Below, piece by piece: positions 1-8,147 of a stretch of DNA of 64,000 nucleotides (its first letter is position 1; the number at the start of each line of letters is the position of its first letter). The notes beneath the pieces are model-generated. The model saw only the letters and a list, made by a program, of their open reading frames with translations, was not told the origin of the DNA and ran no database searches. The stretch covers positions 1 through 64,000 of the forward strand of contig CAYGKA010000007.1 of NCBI GenBank assembly GCA_964350445.1, given 5' to 3'. The position numbers and the translations under genes were made by a program. Source of the DNA: Hwanghaeella sp964350445 (GTDB lineage: Bacteria > Pseudomonadota > Alphaproteobacteria > UBA8366 > Aestuariispiraceae).

Positions 1-618
1 TTCATGGCCCGCCCGCATCAGTTCCAGCCGGGTTCGTCGATGCATATCCATCAGTCGATACTCGATACGCGGACCGGCAAGAACATCTTCGCCACGGAAA
101 GCGGAAAGCATTCCAAGAAGCTGCTTCACTATATCGGCGGATTGCAGAAGAACGTGAACGCGGCCATGCCGCTCTTCGCGCCCAACGTGAACTCATACCG
201 CCGGATCACGCCCTATTCCGACGCCCCCATCAACACGCATTGGGGAATCGACAATCGCACCGTCGGCCTGCGCGTTCCCGACTCGAACCCGGAAGCCTAC
301 CGGGTTGAGAACCGGGTGGCCGGCGCGGATGCGAACCCCTATCTGGCGATCGCCGGCACCCTTGCCTGCGGGTTTCTGGGATTAAAGGACAAACTGGAGC
401 CGACAAGGCCGATCGAAGGCGACGCCTATCGCCTCGCCTTCTCCTTGCCGCGCCATCTGGAAGACGCCTTGTCGAAGCTGAACTACAACAGGCCGCTGAA
501 ACAGCTTCTGGGCGAACAATTCGTGAAACTTCTGCACGAAGTGAAGACCCACGAAATCGAGCTTTATCAACGCGTCATTTCGAGCTGGGAACGGGAACAC
601 CTGCTGCTCAGCGTTTGA
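1..618 (+). CDS. Glutamine synthetase family protein, C-terminal part (gamma-glutamylputrescine synthetase-like), 5' truncated by window edge
   Basis: The reading frame is already open at base 1 and ends at TGA 616-618, so only about 205 C-terminal residues are visible. The opening residues (FMARPHQFQPGSSMHIHQS) are the ATP/glutamate-site segment of the glutamine synthetase catalytic domain. Further on, NRTVGLRVP and ENRVAGADANPYLA are the substrate-binding blocks. The C-terminus (VISSWEREHLLLSV) is typical of PuuA-like enzymes, which ligate glutamate to polyamines or other amines, not of GlnA. The SpuC-like aminotransferase 2 kb downstream supports a polyamine role, but the N-terminal half that would help set specificity lies outside the window. 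Confidence 0.85.
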   Translation, partial: FMARPHQFQPGSSMHIHQSILDTRTGKNIFATESGKHSKKLLHYIGGLQKNVNAAMPLFAPNVNSYRRITPYSDAPINTHWGIDNRTVGLRVPDSNPEAYRVENRVAGADANPYLAIAGTLACGFLGLKDKLEPTRPIEGDAYRLAFSLPRHLEDALSKLNYNRPLKQLLGEQFVKLLHEVKTHEIELYQRVISSWEREHLLLSV

Positions 619-635
619 CCGCCGGGCCCGGCGGT
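618..635. terminator. Perfect GC-rich inverted repeat between convergent genes, putative bidirectional terminator
   Basis: ACCGCCGGGCCCGGCGGT is a perfect 18-bp palindrome starting at the last base of the glutamine synthetase stop codon. It lies between that gene and the convergent hydrolase gene ending at 673. It has no long T tract, so termination is inferred from position and stem strength only. Confidence 0.4.
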
Positions 636-672
636 ATTCTGCCGTCGGGCAAGCGGCAAGACTGTTTCCGGA

Positions 673-2268
673 CTAGCCCTTGTTCCACAGCGATGTGTCG
701 ATGCGCAATCTGCCGCGTAACCCGGGGTAAGGTTTTCGCGCGGCGCCTTCTTTAAACCCCAATGGCAATTCCAGCACCATTCCGCCGCCCGCCGCCGGCT
801 GCGGAACAAGCTGCCGGGCCGCGCCGACGGGACCTGTTTCCGAGGCCAGCCCGTAGCGAAGCGTCTCCCCTTGTGCGGTTTGCCGGATGTGGAAGACGAC
901 AGTCTCTTTGAACAGATACCCGCCCTCGAAATGTTCATCGAACCAGAAGCTGCGATCCAGTTCATAGATCGGTACCTGAACCCCTATTTCCACGGCAAAG
1001 GCGAGCGCCGTGTCTTTGGCGCCGTCCATCTTCGCCTTTCTCTGCAGATACCCGCTGAACAGGTAGACCGGCTTTCCATCATGGACCAGTTCCTCATAAG
1101 TCCGGCGGATCGCCGATTCCTGCCGAACGAGCCTTTCGCTCAAGGACACGTTCAAGCCGCGGATCTTCGCGGAAGCTTCGATGTTATACGCAGCCTTTAC
1201 CCGCGACCGGTCGTCGCCGATTTCGTCGACGATCGCTTTCGGCAGAGTCAGTTCATCGACGATCAGTTGCACGTCGACCCGAACATCCCCGAACAGGAAG
1301 CGTTTCAGGTTCTGATACCCTTCCTCGGAATTCACGATCCCGTAATGGCCGCTATGACTGCGATGCGCAAAGGCACGGGGAGCCTTGTCGACACTGGCAT
1401 TGTTGATCATGACAAGCCCGTCGCTCATCGCGCCTGTCCCTTTCTTCGACAGACCGAAAAAGGCGTCATAGTCCCGGTAATTCGTGCCGACGAAGCAGAA
1501 GAACCGTTCCGGCGGGAATGCCCCGTCCAAGGTATTTACCGGCCCATCCGCCGTGCTCAGGCCCAGGTAGTCCCGCATATAGGAGCGATTGAAATTCCGA
1601 ACGTGGACCGGGTCCAGGGACCCGATATCGGGCACATTCAAGCCCTTCATTTCTATCCCGTTATGCGGCGTTGCATAGGTGAAGACCTTGTCGACCAGCG
1701 GGTCTGCCGGAAGCGTATCGAGGTCCAGAGCATCGCCCGGTTCCTTGATGAGGTCGTCCACGGAAATCCCGTCAGGGACGCCTTTCCGGCAGATGTTCTG
1801 CAGATAGGTCCGGCAGATCAGTCCGCCCATGGAATGCGCGACAAGGTAGACCTTGAATTTGGCCCTTGCCGACGCGTCGTCGCCGCAAACATGGTCCCGC
1901 ACGCGCAGGATGAACTTTCTCAGTTCCAGAGCGAAACGCGGAATGGTCTGCCGTTCGCCGGTGCCCAAATCCTCCGACACCGGTTCGTAATACCGGAAGA
2001 TCCACACGCTCTTGGCCGGAACGCGCCCGCCTCGCGGGATGAATTTTCCGTCACGGTAGGAATCCGTATACCCCTCCTCCTTCATCAACCGGATCAAGGG
2101 CGATTCGAAGACGAAGGGGACGATGTCGCCCTCATAATCCTGGCGGATTTTGGTCGAGCCCAGGTTGAACCCCATATACGGGGTCGCCACCGTGTTCTCG
2201 ATCTCTCCCATCGTGGCCGCATATCCGCGGATATAGATGATGGGGTAATACGGCGCTGTTATCGTCAT
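673..2268 (-). CDS. Alpha/beta-hydrolase-fold protein with lipase-type serine motif (PGAP1/triacylglycerol-lipase-like)
   Basis: The product is 531 aa. The start is placed at 2268 because GGGGAG lies about 7 bases upstream and the protein then begins MTITAPYYPIIYIRGYA, a usual first beta-strand of lipase-like hydrolases. The nucleophile elbow is AHSMGG at residues 144-149 (Ser146), preceded by a strand (FKVYLV) and followed later by a conserved-looking TPHNG, as in cytosolic esterases and PGAP1-like lipases. The last about 190 residues look like a separate beta-rich domain that I cannot name. There is no signal peptide. The substrate is unknown. The gene is convergent with the glutamine synthetase and divergent from the aminotransferase. 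Confidence 0.6.
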   Translation of the reverse strand: MTITAPYYPIIYIRGYAATMGEIENTVATPYMGFNLGSTKIRQDYEGDIVPFVFESPLIRLMKEEGYTDSYRDGKFIPRGGRVPAKSVWIFRYYEPVSEDLGTGERQTIPRFALELRKFILRVRDHVCGDDASARAKFKVYLVAHSMGGLICRTYLQNICRKGVPDGISVDDLIKEPGDALDLDTLPADPLVDKVFTYATPHNGIEMKGLNVPDIGSLDPVHVRNFNRSYMRDYLGLSTADGPVNTLDGAFPPERFFCFVGTNYRDYDAFFGLSKKGTGAMSDGLVMINNASVDKAPRAFAHRSHSGHYGIVNSEEGYQNLKRFLFGDVRVDVQLIVDELTLPKAIVDEIGDDRSRVKAAYNIEASAKIRGLNVSLSERLVRQESAIRRTYEELVHDGKPVYLFSGYLQRKAKMDGAKDTALAFAVEIGVQVPIYELDRSFWFDEHFEGGYLFKETVVFHIRQTAQGETLRYGLASETGPVGAARQLVPQPAAGGGMVLELPLGFKEGAARKPYPGLRGRLRIDTSLWNKG

Positions 2269-2678
2269 TAATAGCTCTCCCCGAGTATTTCGGCCCACCC
2301 GGCCCATGGCCGTGTCAATCGCCGATAGCTGTCCCGATCATCAGCACGGTGGCAGGACTCACATTTTCGATCAGCTGATTTCAGATCGCTATCGGCGTTG
2401 AATTCTTCGGCCTCGCCACCGTCCGGATCGATAGCCCCCGGTCATTGATGAGGCGAGAAACGGATTATGTTACCGCCGAACGACCGGGATTCAAAATGCC
2501 TTGGCCGCAACGATTATAGTGCACTCTGTTCCTCCCGGCGGGAGATGGTATAATCACGTCATGATCGCTCGTAACGAAAAGACGGAGTTGATGATCCTCT
2601 GTGCGCGGATCGGGTATAATCCCTGATCCGGCGGGTTCCTTTCGCCCATACTCGAACCACTCGAAAAGGACCTGCGCT
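2269..2678. other. Intergenic control region between divergent hydrolase and aminotransferase genes
   Basis: No credible gene is seen in these 410 bases. Two perfect TATAAT boxes occur on the + strand (2549-2554 and 2615-2620) but neither has a good -35 at 16-18 bases. CTCCCGGCGGGAG (2532-2544) is a short inverted repeat just before the first box and could be an operator. A purine-rich AAAAGGA (2664-2670) is the ribosome-binding site of the aminotransferase. Confidence 0.4.
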
Positions 2679-4085
2679 ATGACCGAATCGCTCGATAAGA
2701 AAACCGTTCGCAACTATGACATCGAAGAGTTGAAGCGCCTGGACAAGGCGCATCACTGGCACCCGTTCACAGACACCAAGGCATTGCACGAGGAAGGCGG
2801 CGCGCGCGTCATCACGCGCGCGGAAGGCTGCTACCTCTTCGACGGCGACGGCAACAAGATGCTGGACGGCATGGCCGGCCTTTGGTGCGTGAATGTCGGC
2901 TATGGCAGACAGGAACTGGCGGAGGCCGCCTATCGCCAGATGCTGGAACTTCCCTACTACAACACCTTCTTCAAGACGGCGACGCCGCCGGTGATCGAAC
3001 TCTCCGCGAAAATTGCGTCGCTGATGGGGGAGAACTTCCACCACATCTTCTATTCCAATTCCGGTTCGGAAGCGAACGACACGGTCCTGCGCATGGTGCG
3101 CCACTTTTGGAACCTGAAGGGCAAACCGAACAAGAAAACCATCATCAGCCGATGGAACGCCTATCACGGATCGACCGTCGCGGGCGCCAGCCTGGGCGGC
3201 ATGAAGGCAATGCACAAGCAGGCCGACCTGCCGATTCCGGGCATCACACATGTCATGCAGCCGCATTGGTTCGACAACGCCGAGGAAGGCGAATCCCGAG
3301 AAGACTTCGGCATGCGCGCGGCGCATGCCATAGAACAGCGCATCCTTGAGCTGGGCCCGGACAATGTCGCTGCTTTCATCGGCGAGCCGGTGCAGGGCGC
3401 CGGCGGCGTGGTCATTCCGCCCAGCACCTACTGGCCGGAAGTACAGCGTATCTGCGAGAAATACGACCTGCTGCTGATCGCGGACGAAGTGATCTGCGGT
3501 TTCGGCCGCACAGGGTCCTGGTTCGGCCATCAGACACTGGGTTTCACGCCCGATCTGGTGCCGATGGCGAAAGGCATGTCCTCTGGCTATCTGCCGATCT
3601 CCGCCTTGGCGGTATCGGACAAGGTCGCCCAGGTCCTGTTCGAAAAAGGCGGCGAGTTCTATCACGGCTATACCTATTCCGGACACCCGGCGGCCTGCGC
3701 CGTCGCGCTCAAGAACATCGAGATCATGGAGCGCGAGCACCTGGTCGAGAAAGTCCGGACCGAGACCGGCCCCTACCTTGCCGAAGCACTGGCAACCCTG
3801 CGTGACCATCCGCTGGTCGGTGAGACCCGGACGTTGGGCCTGCTGGGTGCAGTGGAGATTTGCAAGGACAAGGAAACGCACCAACGCTTCGCCGATGTGG
3901 GCAAGGTCGGCACCATTTGCCGCGACCATATCATGAAGCGGAACGCGGTATCGCGGGCCTGCGGCGACACCATGGTCGTTTCCCCGCCGCTGATCATCGA
4001 AAAACCGCAGATCGACGATTTGGTAGCGGCACTTAGGGCTGCGTTGGACGCCACCGCGGCGGATGTCGCAAAACTGGGTCTATGA
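2679..4085 (+). CDS. Class III PLP aminotransferase, putrescine/beta-alanine-pyruvate transaminase-like (SpuC family)
   Basis: The product is 468 aa, the normal length for the family. The start at 2679 has AAAAGGA eight bases upstream. Visible motifs are the N-terminal HHWHPFTD (omega-aminotransferase signature), SNSGSEANDT for phosphate/cofactor binding, the IADEVICGFGRTG block, and the Schiff-base lysine in PMAKGMSSGY at residue 298. Family members transfer an amino group from putrescine, cadaverine or beta-alanine to pyruvate. The nearby PuuA-like synthetase and DAO-type oxidoreductase make polyamine catabolism the best guess. The stop overlaps the next start (ATGA at 4082-4085), suggesting translational coupling. 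Confidence 0.85.
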   Translation: MTESLDKKTVRNYDIEELKRLDKAHHWHPFTDTKALHEEGGARVITRAEGCYLFDGDGNKMLDGMAGLWCVNVGYGRQELAEAAYRQMLELPYYNTFFKTATPPVIELSAKIASLMGENFHHIFYSNSGSEANDTVLRMVRHFWNLKGKPNKKTIISRWNAYHGSTVAGASLGGMKAMHKQADLPIPGITHVMQPHWFDNAEEGESREDFGMRAAHAIEQRILELGPDNVAAFIGEPVQGAGGVVIPPSTYWPEVQRICEKYDLLLIADEVICGFGRTGSWFGHQTLGFTPDLVPMAKGMSSGYLPISALAVSDKVAQVLFEKGGEFYHGYTYSGHPAACAVALKNIEIMEREHLVEKVRTETGPYLAEALATLRDHPLVGETRTLGLLGAVEICKDKETHQRFADVGKVGTICRDHIMKRNAVSRACGDTMVVSPPLIIEKPQIDDLVAALRAALDATAADVAKLGL

Positions 4086-5176
4086 CGCCAGGGGACAACC
4101 CGACGCGGGAATCGCAGGACCGGGCACGGTTCTGCTATTTCCGCGACCAAATCCCGCTGAACGATCGGCAACTTTCCCGCGCGCAGGATGCCCTGGCCAC
4201 CGTGCGGACGTTCATCGCGACCCAAAAGACACTGGAAGGGGACGACTTCACCGAAGTCTCCCCGCTCTGGACCGGCACGACCAACTATGCCGCCGACCTT
4301 GTCGCGGGAAAGCGCGCGGCATTGGAGCGTCTGCGGTTCCTATCCTGGCCGTTTTCCGGCATCTCTCTTCTTCACATGTCGACCAGCCCGGAAGAAATCG
4401 GTGGGGCAACGGATTATTCCGACCCGGATGCGTCCCTCGGCAAATACGAGGCGCGCGGCCTGGATCTGGAAATGACCCACGCGCTGGATACCGCCGAACA
4501 GTTCTCCACCATTCTTCCCATCACACTTCCCCGGCAAATGGGCGAAGTCGGCTGGCTTGGCCCGCACGGGGTCGTCAACCTGGACACCATCGCCTTTTCG
4601 GAACGGGTCGCGGTGATGGCCCAATTCGGCGCGGTACAGCGGGTCATGCAGCAAACACCCCGGCAGGTTGTCATCGAAATCGGCGGCGGGTTCGGCGGCC
4701 TGGCCTATATCCTGAAGCGGGCCCTTCCCGGTTTGCACTATGTCATCGTCGATCTTCCGTCCAGCATGGCCTTTTCCACCGCCTATCTCTCGGCCATGCA
4801 CCCGGACGCCCGAATCGCGTTTTTCGACGGCCGGGCGGAAACCCGAATTGAAGAAGATTACGATTTCCTGTTCGTCCCGCATTATGCTTGGCGCGACTTG
4901 ATGGCGCGGCTGCCGCGGGCCGATCTAGGCCTCAACACGCTCTCCTTCGCGGAGATGACGGAGGTGCAGGTGGACCTCTATGCGCAAGGGCTCGCGGACC
5001 TCCTGAAACCCGAAGGCCTGCTGTTCGAACAGAATTTCGACGACCGCCGACGCGGCGGCCTGAACGTACCGGATATCCTGTCGCGCTATTTCGATGATGT
5101 TTCGCCGGCCGATCTAGGGCCGATCCTGCGGGGCGTTCCGAAACTCTGGGCACCGAAACCAACGGCAATCGGATAG
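4082..5176 (+). CDS. Putative sugar O-methyltransferase-like protein, SAM-dependent
   Basis: The product is 364 aa. The centre of the protein contains VVIEIGGGFGGLAYILKR, a Rossmann motif I glycine-rich SAM-binding loop, followed by HYVIVDLPSS (motif II acidic residue), as in the 'putative sugar O-methyltransferase' family. An aromatic-rich N-terminal half precedes it. The start overlaps the aminotransferase stop by four bases, so the two are probably one transcript. The functional link to an aminotransferase is not obvious; modification of a surface sugar is equally possible. No signal peptide or membrane segment is seen. Confidence 0.65.
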   Translation: MTPGDNPTRESQDRARFCYFRDQIPLNDRQLSRAQDALATVRTFIATQKTLEGDDFTEVSPLWTGTTNYAADLVAGKRAALERLRFLSWPFSGISLLHMSTSPEEIGGATDYSDPDASLGKYEARGLDLEMTHALDTAEQFSTILPITLPRQMGEVGWLGPHGVVNLDTIAFSERVAVMAQFGAVQRVMQQTPRQVVIEIGGGFGGLAYILKRALPGLHYVIVDLPSSMAFSTAYLSAMHPDARIAFFDGRAETRIEEDYDFLFVPHYAWRDLMARLPRADLGLNTLSFAEMTEVQVDLYAQGLADLLKPEGLLFEQNFDDRRRGGLNVPDILSRYFDDVSPADLGPILRGVPKLWAPKPTAIG

Positions 5177-5183
5177 CACGCCG

Positions 5184-5609
5184 CTAGAGCGATACGCGGT
5201 CGGACGCTTTCAGCACATCGATGATCTCAATCACCGCCTCGCGCTCGACCGGGCTGAAATCTGCGTCCGCGTTGCTGATGGCAATGCACATGCGGGCGAC
5301 CAAAAAAGCGGCATCTGGCTCGTCAGCCATTTCTGCCACGGCCTTCATGATTGCCTTTTTACCCTTCTTCGGGTCGTCTCGCAGGCCGTCTGCGAACTCG
5401 TTCATCAGATCGACCCCTTCATGGGGATCGAATATCCGCAACTGGTCCAGATGTTCCAGAATATCGTCGACCCGCCCGCGTTCACCGATGCTGATGCTGC
5501 CGTCGGCCATAGCGACATAGGTGCAGGCCGCCATTGCCGCCTCCAGAAAAGGGCGGTGTTTATGCCGTTCGACGGCTTCCTGTATCGCGTCCCGCAATTT
5601 TTCGAACAT
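5184..5609 (-). CDS. TerB-like (tellurite-resistance TerB family) protein
   Basis: The product is 141 aa if started at 5609, where GGGAG lies nine bases upstream; an upstream start at 5642 is less likely. The sequence is all-helical with the repeated acidic pattern MADGSISIGERGRVDDIL and ISNADADFSPVEREAVIEI. These are the two metal-binding-like segments of the TerB/DjlA-type fold. The role of stand-alone alphaproteobacterial TerB proteins is not established. It is convergent with the methyltransferase gene, with only seven bases between the stops. Confidence 0.75.
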   Translation of the reverse strand: MFEKLRDAIQEAVERHKHRPFLEAAMAACTYVAMADGSISIGERGRVDDILEHLDQLRIFDPHEGVDLMNEFADGLRDDPKKGKKAIMKAVAEMADEPDAAFLVARMCIAISNADADFSPVEREAVIEIIDVLKASDRVSL

Positions 5610-5792
5610 CTGGCCAAGCTCCCTTGCGGTAATACAAAGCAAACTTCATCCGACATCAAGTGCCCGGACGGAAACAATGCCGCAAGCCCATTCTCGGAGG
5701 GCTGGAAAAGCACCCCAAACCCTGCCTAGAGTGACCGCATAGCGGCTGTTACTCGGCCGAAATTGCAATCCTTTTCGTGGTGGTCCATCCGC

Positions 5793-6980
5793 ATGGCAAA
5801 GCAGGCATTCGACGTCGTAATCATCGGTGGCGGGGTGATCGGCAGCGCCGTCGCCTATTTCCTCAGCAACCGGCCCGGTTTCACCGGCAGCATCGCTGTC
5901 ATAGAGCGGGATCAGACCTATGAATTCGCCTCCGCCCCGCGGTCCCTTGGCGGGGTACGGCAGCAATTCACCACGCCCGAAAACATCAAGATTTCCCAAT
6001 ACACAGCCGATTTCCTGGCAAAGGTCGGCGAAACCCTGGAGGTCGACGGCGACAAGCCCGATGTCGGTTTCAAGAAACAGGGCTACCTGTTCCTGGGCAC
6101 GCCGGGGATGGAAGGTGCCATGCATCGGATCCACGACATCCAGAAGCGGGAAGGCGCGCCGGTCATCCTGCTCGATGCACCTGCAATGGCTGAGAAATTT
6201 CCCTGGCTGAACCTGGACGGCGTCACCCTAGGCTCCTACGGCACCGAGAATGAGGGCTGGATAGACCCCTTCGCCCTGCTCCAGGCCTTCCGCCGTAAGG
6301 CGCGCAGCCAGGGTGTCACCTATTTCGACGATGAGGCGATCGGCATCGACAGGGACGGAAACACGCTGACGGCGGTGCGGCTGAAAGGCGGAGAGACCCT
6401 CGCGGCAGGCACCGTCGTCAACGCAGCCGGGTTTCGCGGCGGCAGGGTCGCCGCCATGGCGGGCGCGGATCTGCCTGTCGCCCCGCGCAAGCGCAGCGTC
6501 TTCGTCGTCGATATCCGCGAACAGATTCCGGACCATCCGCTGCTGATCGATTCGACCGGCGTCTACTGGCGACCGGAGGGACAATACTTCGTCTGCGGAA
6601 AATCTCCGGAAGAAGACAGTGACCCGGAACCCGCCTACGACGATTTCGAGGTCGCCCACGCCTGGTTCGAAAATGAAATATGGCCGGTCATGGCCGAACG
6701 TTGCTCGAAATTCGAGGCCCTGAAAGTCGTCAATTCCTGGGCCGGCATGTACGACATGAACCTATTCGACCACAACGCCGTCATCGGCCCGCATCCGGAC
6801 ATCAGGAATTTCTTTTTCGCCAACGGCTTCAGCGGCCACGGCCTCCAGCAAAGTCCCGCCGTCGGGCGCGCCCTCTCCGAACTGATCGCGGCGGGCAAAT
6901 TCGAAACCCTCGACCTATCGGCCTTCCGCTTCGAACGCATCGCGGCCGGCGAGAAATTCCTTGAAGAGGCTGTGGTTTAG
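5793..6980 (+). CDS. FAD-dependent amine/amino-acid oxidoreductase (DAO family)
   Basis: The product is 395 aa from the ATG at 5793. A TTG 30 bases upstream is in frame, but the family N-terminus starts at this ATG. The dinucleotide fold is explicit (VVIIGGGVIGSAVAYFL), followed by an acidic ribose-binding residue (VIERD). The DAO-type C-terminus is NGFSGHGLQQSPAVGRALSELI. Members oxidise secondary or methylated amines and amino acids (sarcosine, dimethylglycine or proline type). The substrate cannot be read from sequence; the polyamine neighbours suggest an amine. The ribosome-binding site is weak. It is convergent with the CPBP gene. Confidence 0.8.
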   Translation: MAKQAFDVVIIGGGVIGSAVAYFLSNRPGFTGSIAVIERDQTYEFASAPRSLGGVRQQFTTPENIKISQYTADFLAKVGETLEVDGDKPDVGFKKQGYLFLGTPGMEGAMHRIHDIQKREGAPVILLDAPAMAEKFPWLNLDGVTLGSYGTENEGWIDPFALLQAFRRKARSQGVTYFDDEAIGIDRDGNTLTAVRLKGGETLAAGTVVNAAGFRGGRVAAMAGADLPVAPRKRSVFVVDIREQIPDHPLLIDSTGVYWRPEGQYFVCGKSPEEDSDPEPAYDDFEVAHAWFENEIWPVMAERCSKFEALKVVNSWAGMYDMNLFDHNAVIGPHPDIRNFFFANGFSGHGLQQSPAVGRALSELIAAGKFETLDLSAFRFERIAAGEKFLEEAVV

Positions 6981-6984
6981 AGGA

Positions 6985-7680
6985 TCAGTACGGCAAGTCG
7001 ATCCCCAGAACCCGCTCGGCAACCCATGCGGTCGCACCGGAAAAGCTGCTCAGATTTACAAAATAGTGGATCAATACCAGCAGGAAGAACGATCCGGTAC
7101 GGCGGTAGAGCAACATCGCAATCAGGCCAAAGAAAAACGCGGCCGCGACAGCGAATATGCCTGAGGGCATATGGGCCAAAGCGAAGGCGCCGCTTGATTC
7201 AAAAACGATCCGCATCGGCGGATGCCCAAGCAGTGTGCCGCGCCGGTACGCCAACTGCCGAAAGACCCATTCCTCGCTGACGGCTACCAGCACCAGTCCC
7301 AGGGTCATATCCAACCAAAAGATCACATCTACGGTGATGACGCCGTAACCGAAGTTGGGCCAATGCGGCAGATAGGGCCAGACAACGACAAAGACGAACT
7401 CGAAAACCACAAAGACGAGGATGGAGAGAAGCGTCACGACACCCCATTGCGGCCCCGTAAGCGGCACGCGACGCAAAGGTGCTTGCCAGACGAACCGCTC
7501 CCCGATCGAAAGGAGGCCGAAAATGATAAGCACTCTTTCGACCCAATCGATGATGACACTCACATTGCCGGGAAAAAGGAACTTCCCAAACAAAAGCACC
7601 ATGATCGCCGTAATCCACCAAGGACTTGGAGGAAGGCGCAGATGGGTCGGATTCGTAAACCGTCGACTAAGGACGCCCAA
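6985..7680 (-). CDS. CPBP-family intramembrane glutamic protease (CAAX/ABI type)
   Basis: The product is 231 aa with about six hydrophobic segments. The catalytic EExxxR motif is present as SEEWVFRQL. A later HxxxN-type motif is in VLIHYFVNLSSF and a helix carries FALAHM, the usual three conserved CPBP motifs. The start is a TTG at 7678-7680 preceded by GGGAGGA at a five-base spacing; no ATG lies in frame before the first membrane segment. Bacterial members are linked to protein processing or bacteriocin immunity, but the target here is unknown. The gene is isolated and convergent with the oxidoreductase. Confidence 0.8.
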   Translation of the reverse strand: MGVLSRRFTNPTHLRLPPSPWWITAIMVLLFGKFLFPGNVSVIIDWVERVLIIFGLLSIGERFVWQAPLRRVPLTGPQWGVVTLLSILVFVVFEFVFVVVWPYLPHWPNFGYGVITVDVIFWLDMTLGLVLVAVSEEWVFRQLAYRRGTLLGHPPMRIVFESSGAFALAHMPSGIFAVAAAFFFGLIAMLLYRRTGSFFLLVLIHYFVNLSSFSGATAWVAERVLGIDLPY

Positions 7681-7745
7681 GGCGTTCCTCCCGCAAAATT
7701 ACCTTTTGCGGGATGTTAAAGAATTCTCTTCAACTGGAATATGCT

Positions 7746-8111
7746 TTATGCGCTCAACCGCTTCGCCAGTGCCTGCAAGTACTGGCTGTCGGCCTCGGTG
7801 AATTCGCCTTCGGCGATATCCCGCTTGTAGTCTTCCAACTCTTCGCGCGTGTCTTCCGACAGGTCGCTGCGGGTGAGTAGGTTGTCGATCAACTCGGCAT
7901 CGCTGGACGCATCGCTGACTGGAACGAAGGCGGTATCGCCGTCCTCAAGATCGTCTTCGGCCTCCGCCTCCACGATCAGGGCTTCCCAGGTCAACCCTTC
8001 CGCGTCCATGCGGGCGGTGATGTCGCGGGCCGCGGCTACGACCGCCGCGTCGTCATCCTGACGCAGTTGTTCCAGAAGCTCGATAAAGCCGGTGCGGTCG
8101 GATGCTGACAT
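7746..8111 (-). CDS. Small acidic hypothetical protein
   Basis: The product is 121 aa, strongly acidic and probably helical, with the phrases TGFIELLEQLRQDDDAAVVAAARDITARM and LTRSDLSEDTREELEDYKRDI. There is no signal peptide, membrane segment or cysteine. I do not recognise a characterised family. It is downstream of the homogentisate genes on the same strand, 36 bases after the FAH stop, so it may be at the end of that transcript. Function unknown. Confidence 0.6.
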   Translation of the reverse strand: MSASDRTGFIELLEQLRQDDDAAVVAAARDITARMDAEGLTWEALIVEAEAEDDLEDGDTAFVPVSDASSDAELIDNLLTRSDLSEDTREELEDYKRDIAEGEFTEADSQYLQALAKRLSA

Positions 8112-8147
8112 GTTCGGACGATCCTTTTTCAGTGCCGAAAAGACGTA

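Noticed and set aside
871..2271. 466-codon open frame opposite the alpha/beta-hydrolase gene
   Set aside because: Antisense shadow; composition (His/Gln/Arg-rich) is not protein-like, whereas the minus strand has the AHSMGG motif and a good ribosome-binding site.
2549..2620. Two TATAAT boxes as certain promoters of the aminotransferase
   Set aside because: No -35 element at proper spacing for either; recorded only as a possibility in the intergenic entry.
2559..3929. 456-codon open frame opposite the aminotransferase
   Set aside because: Antisense shadow of a clearly conserved class III aminotransferase.
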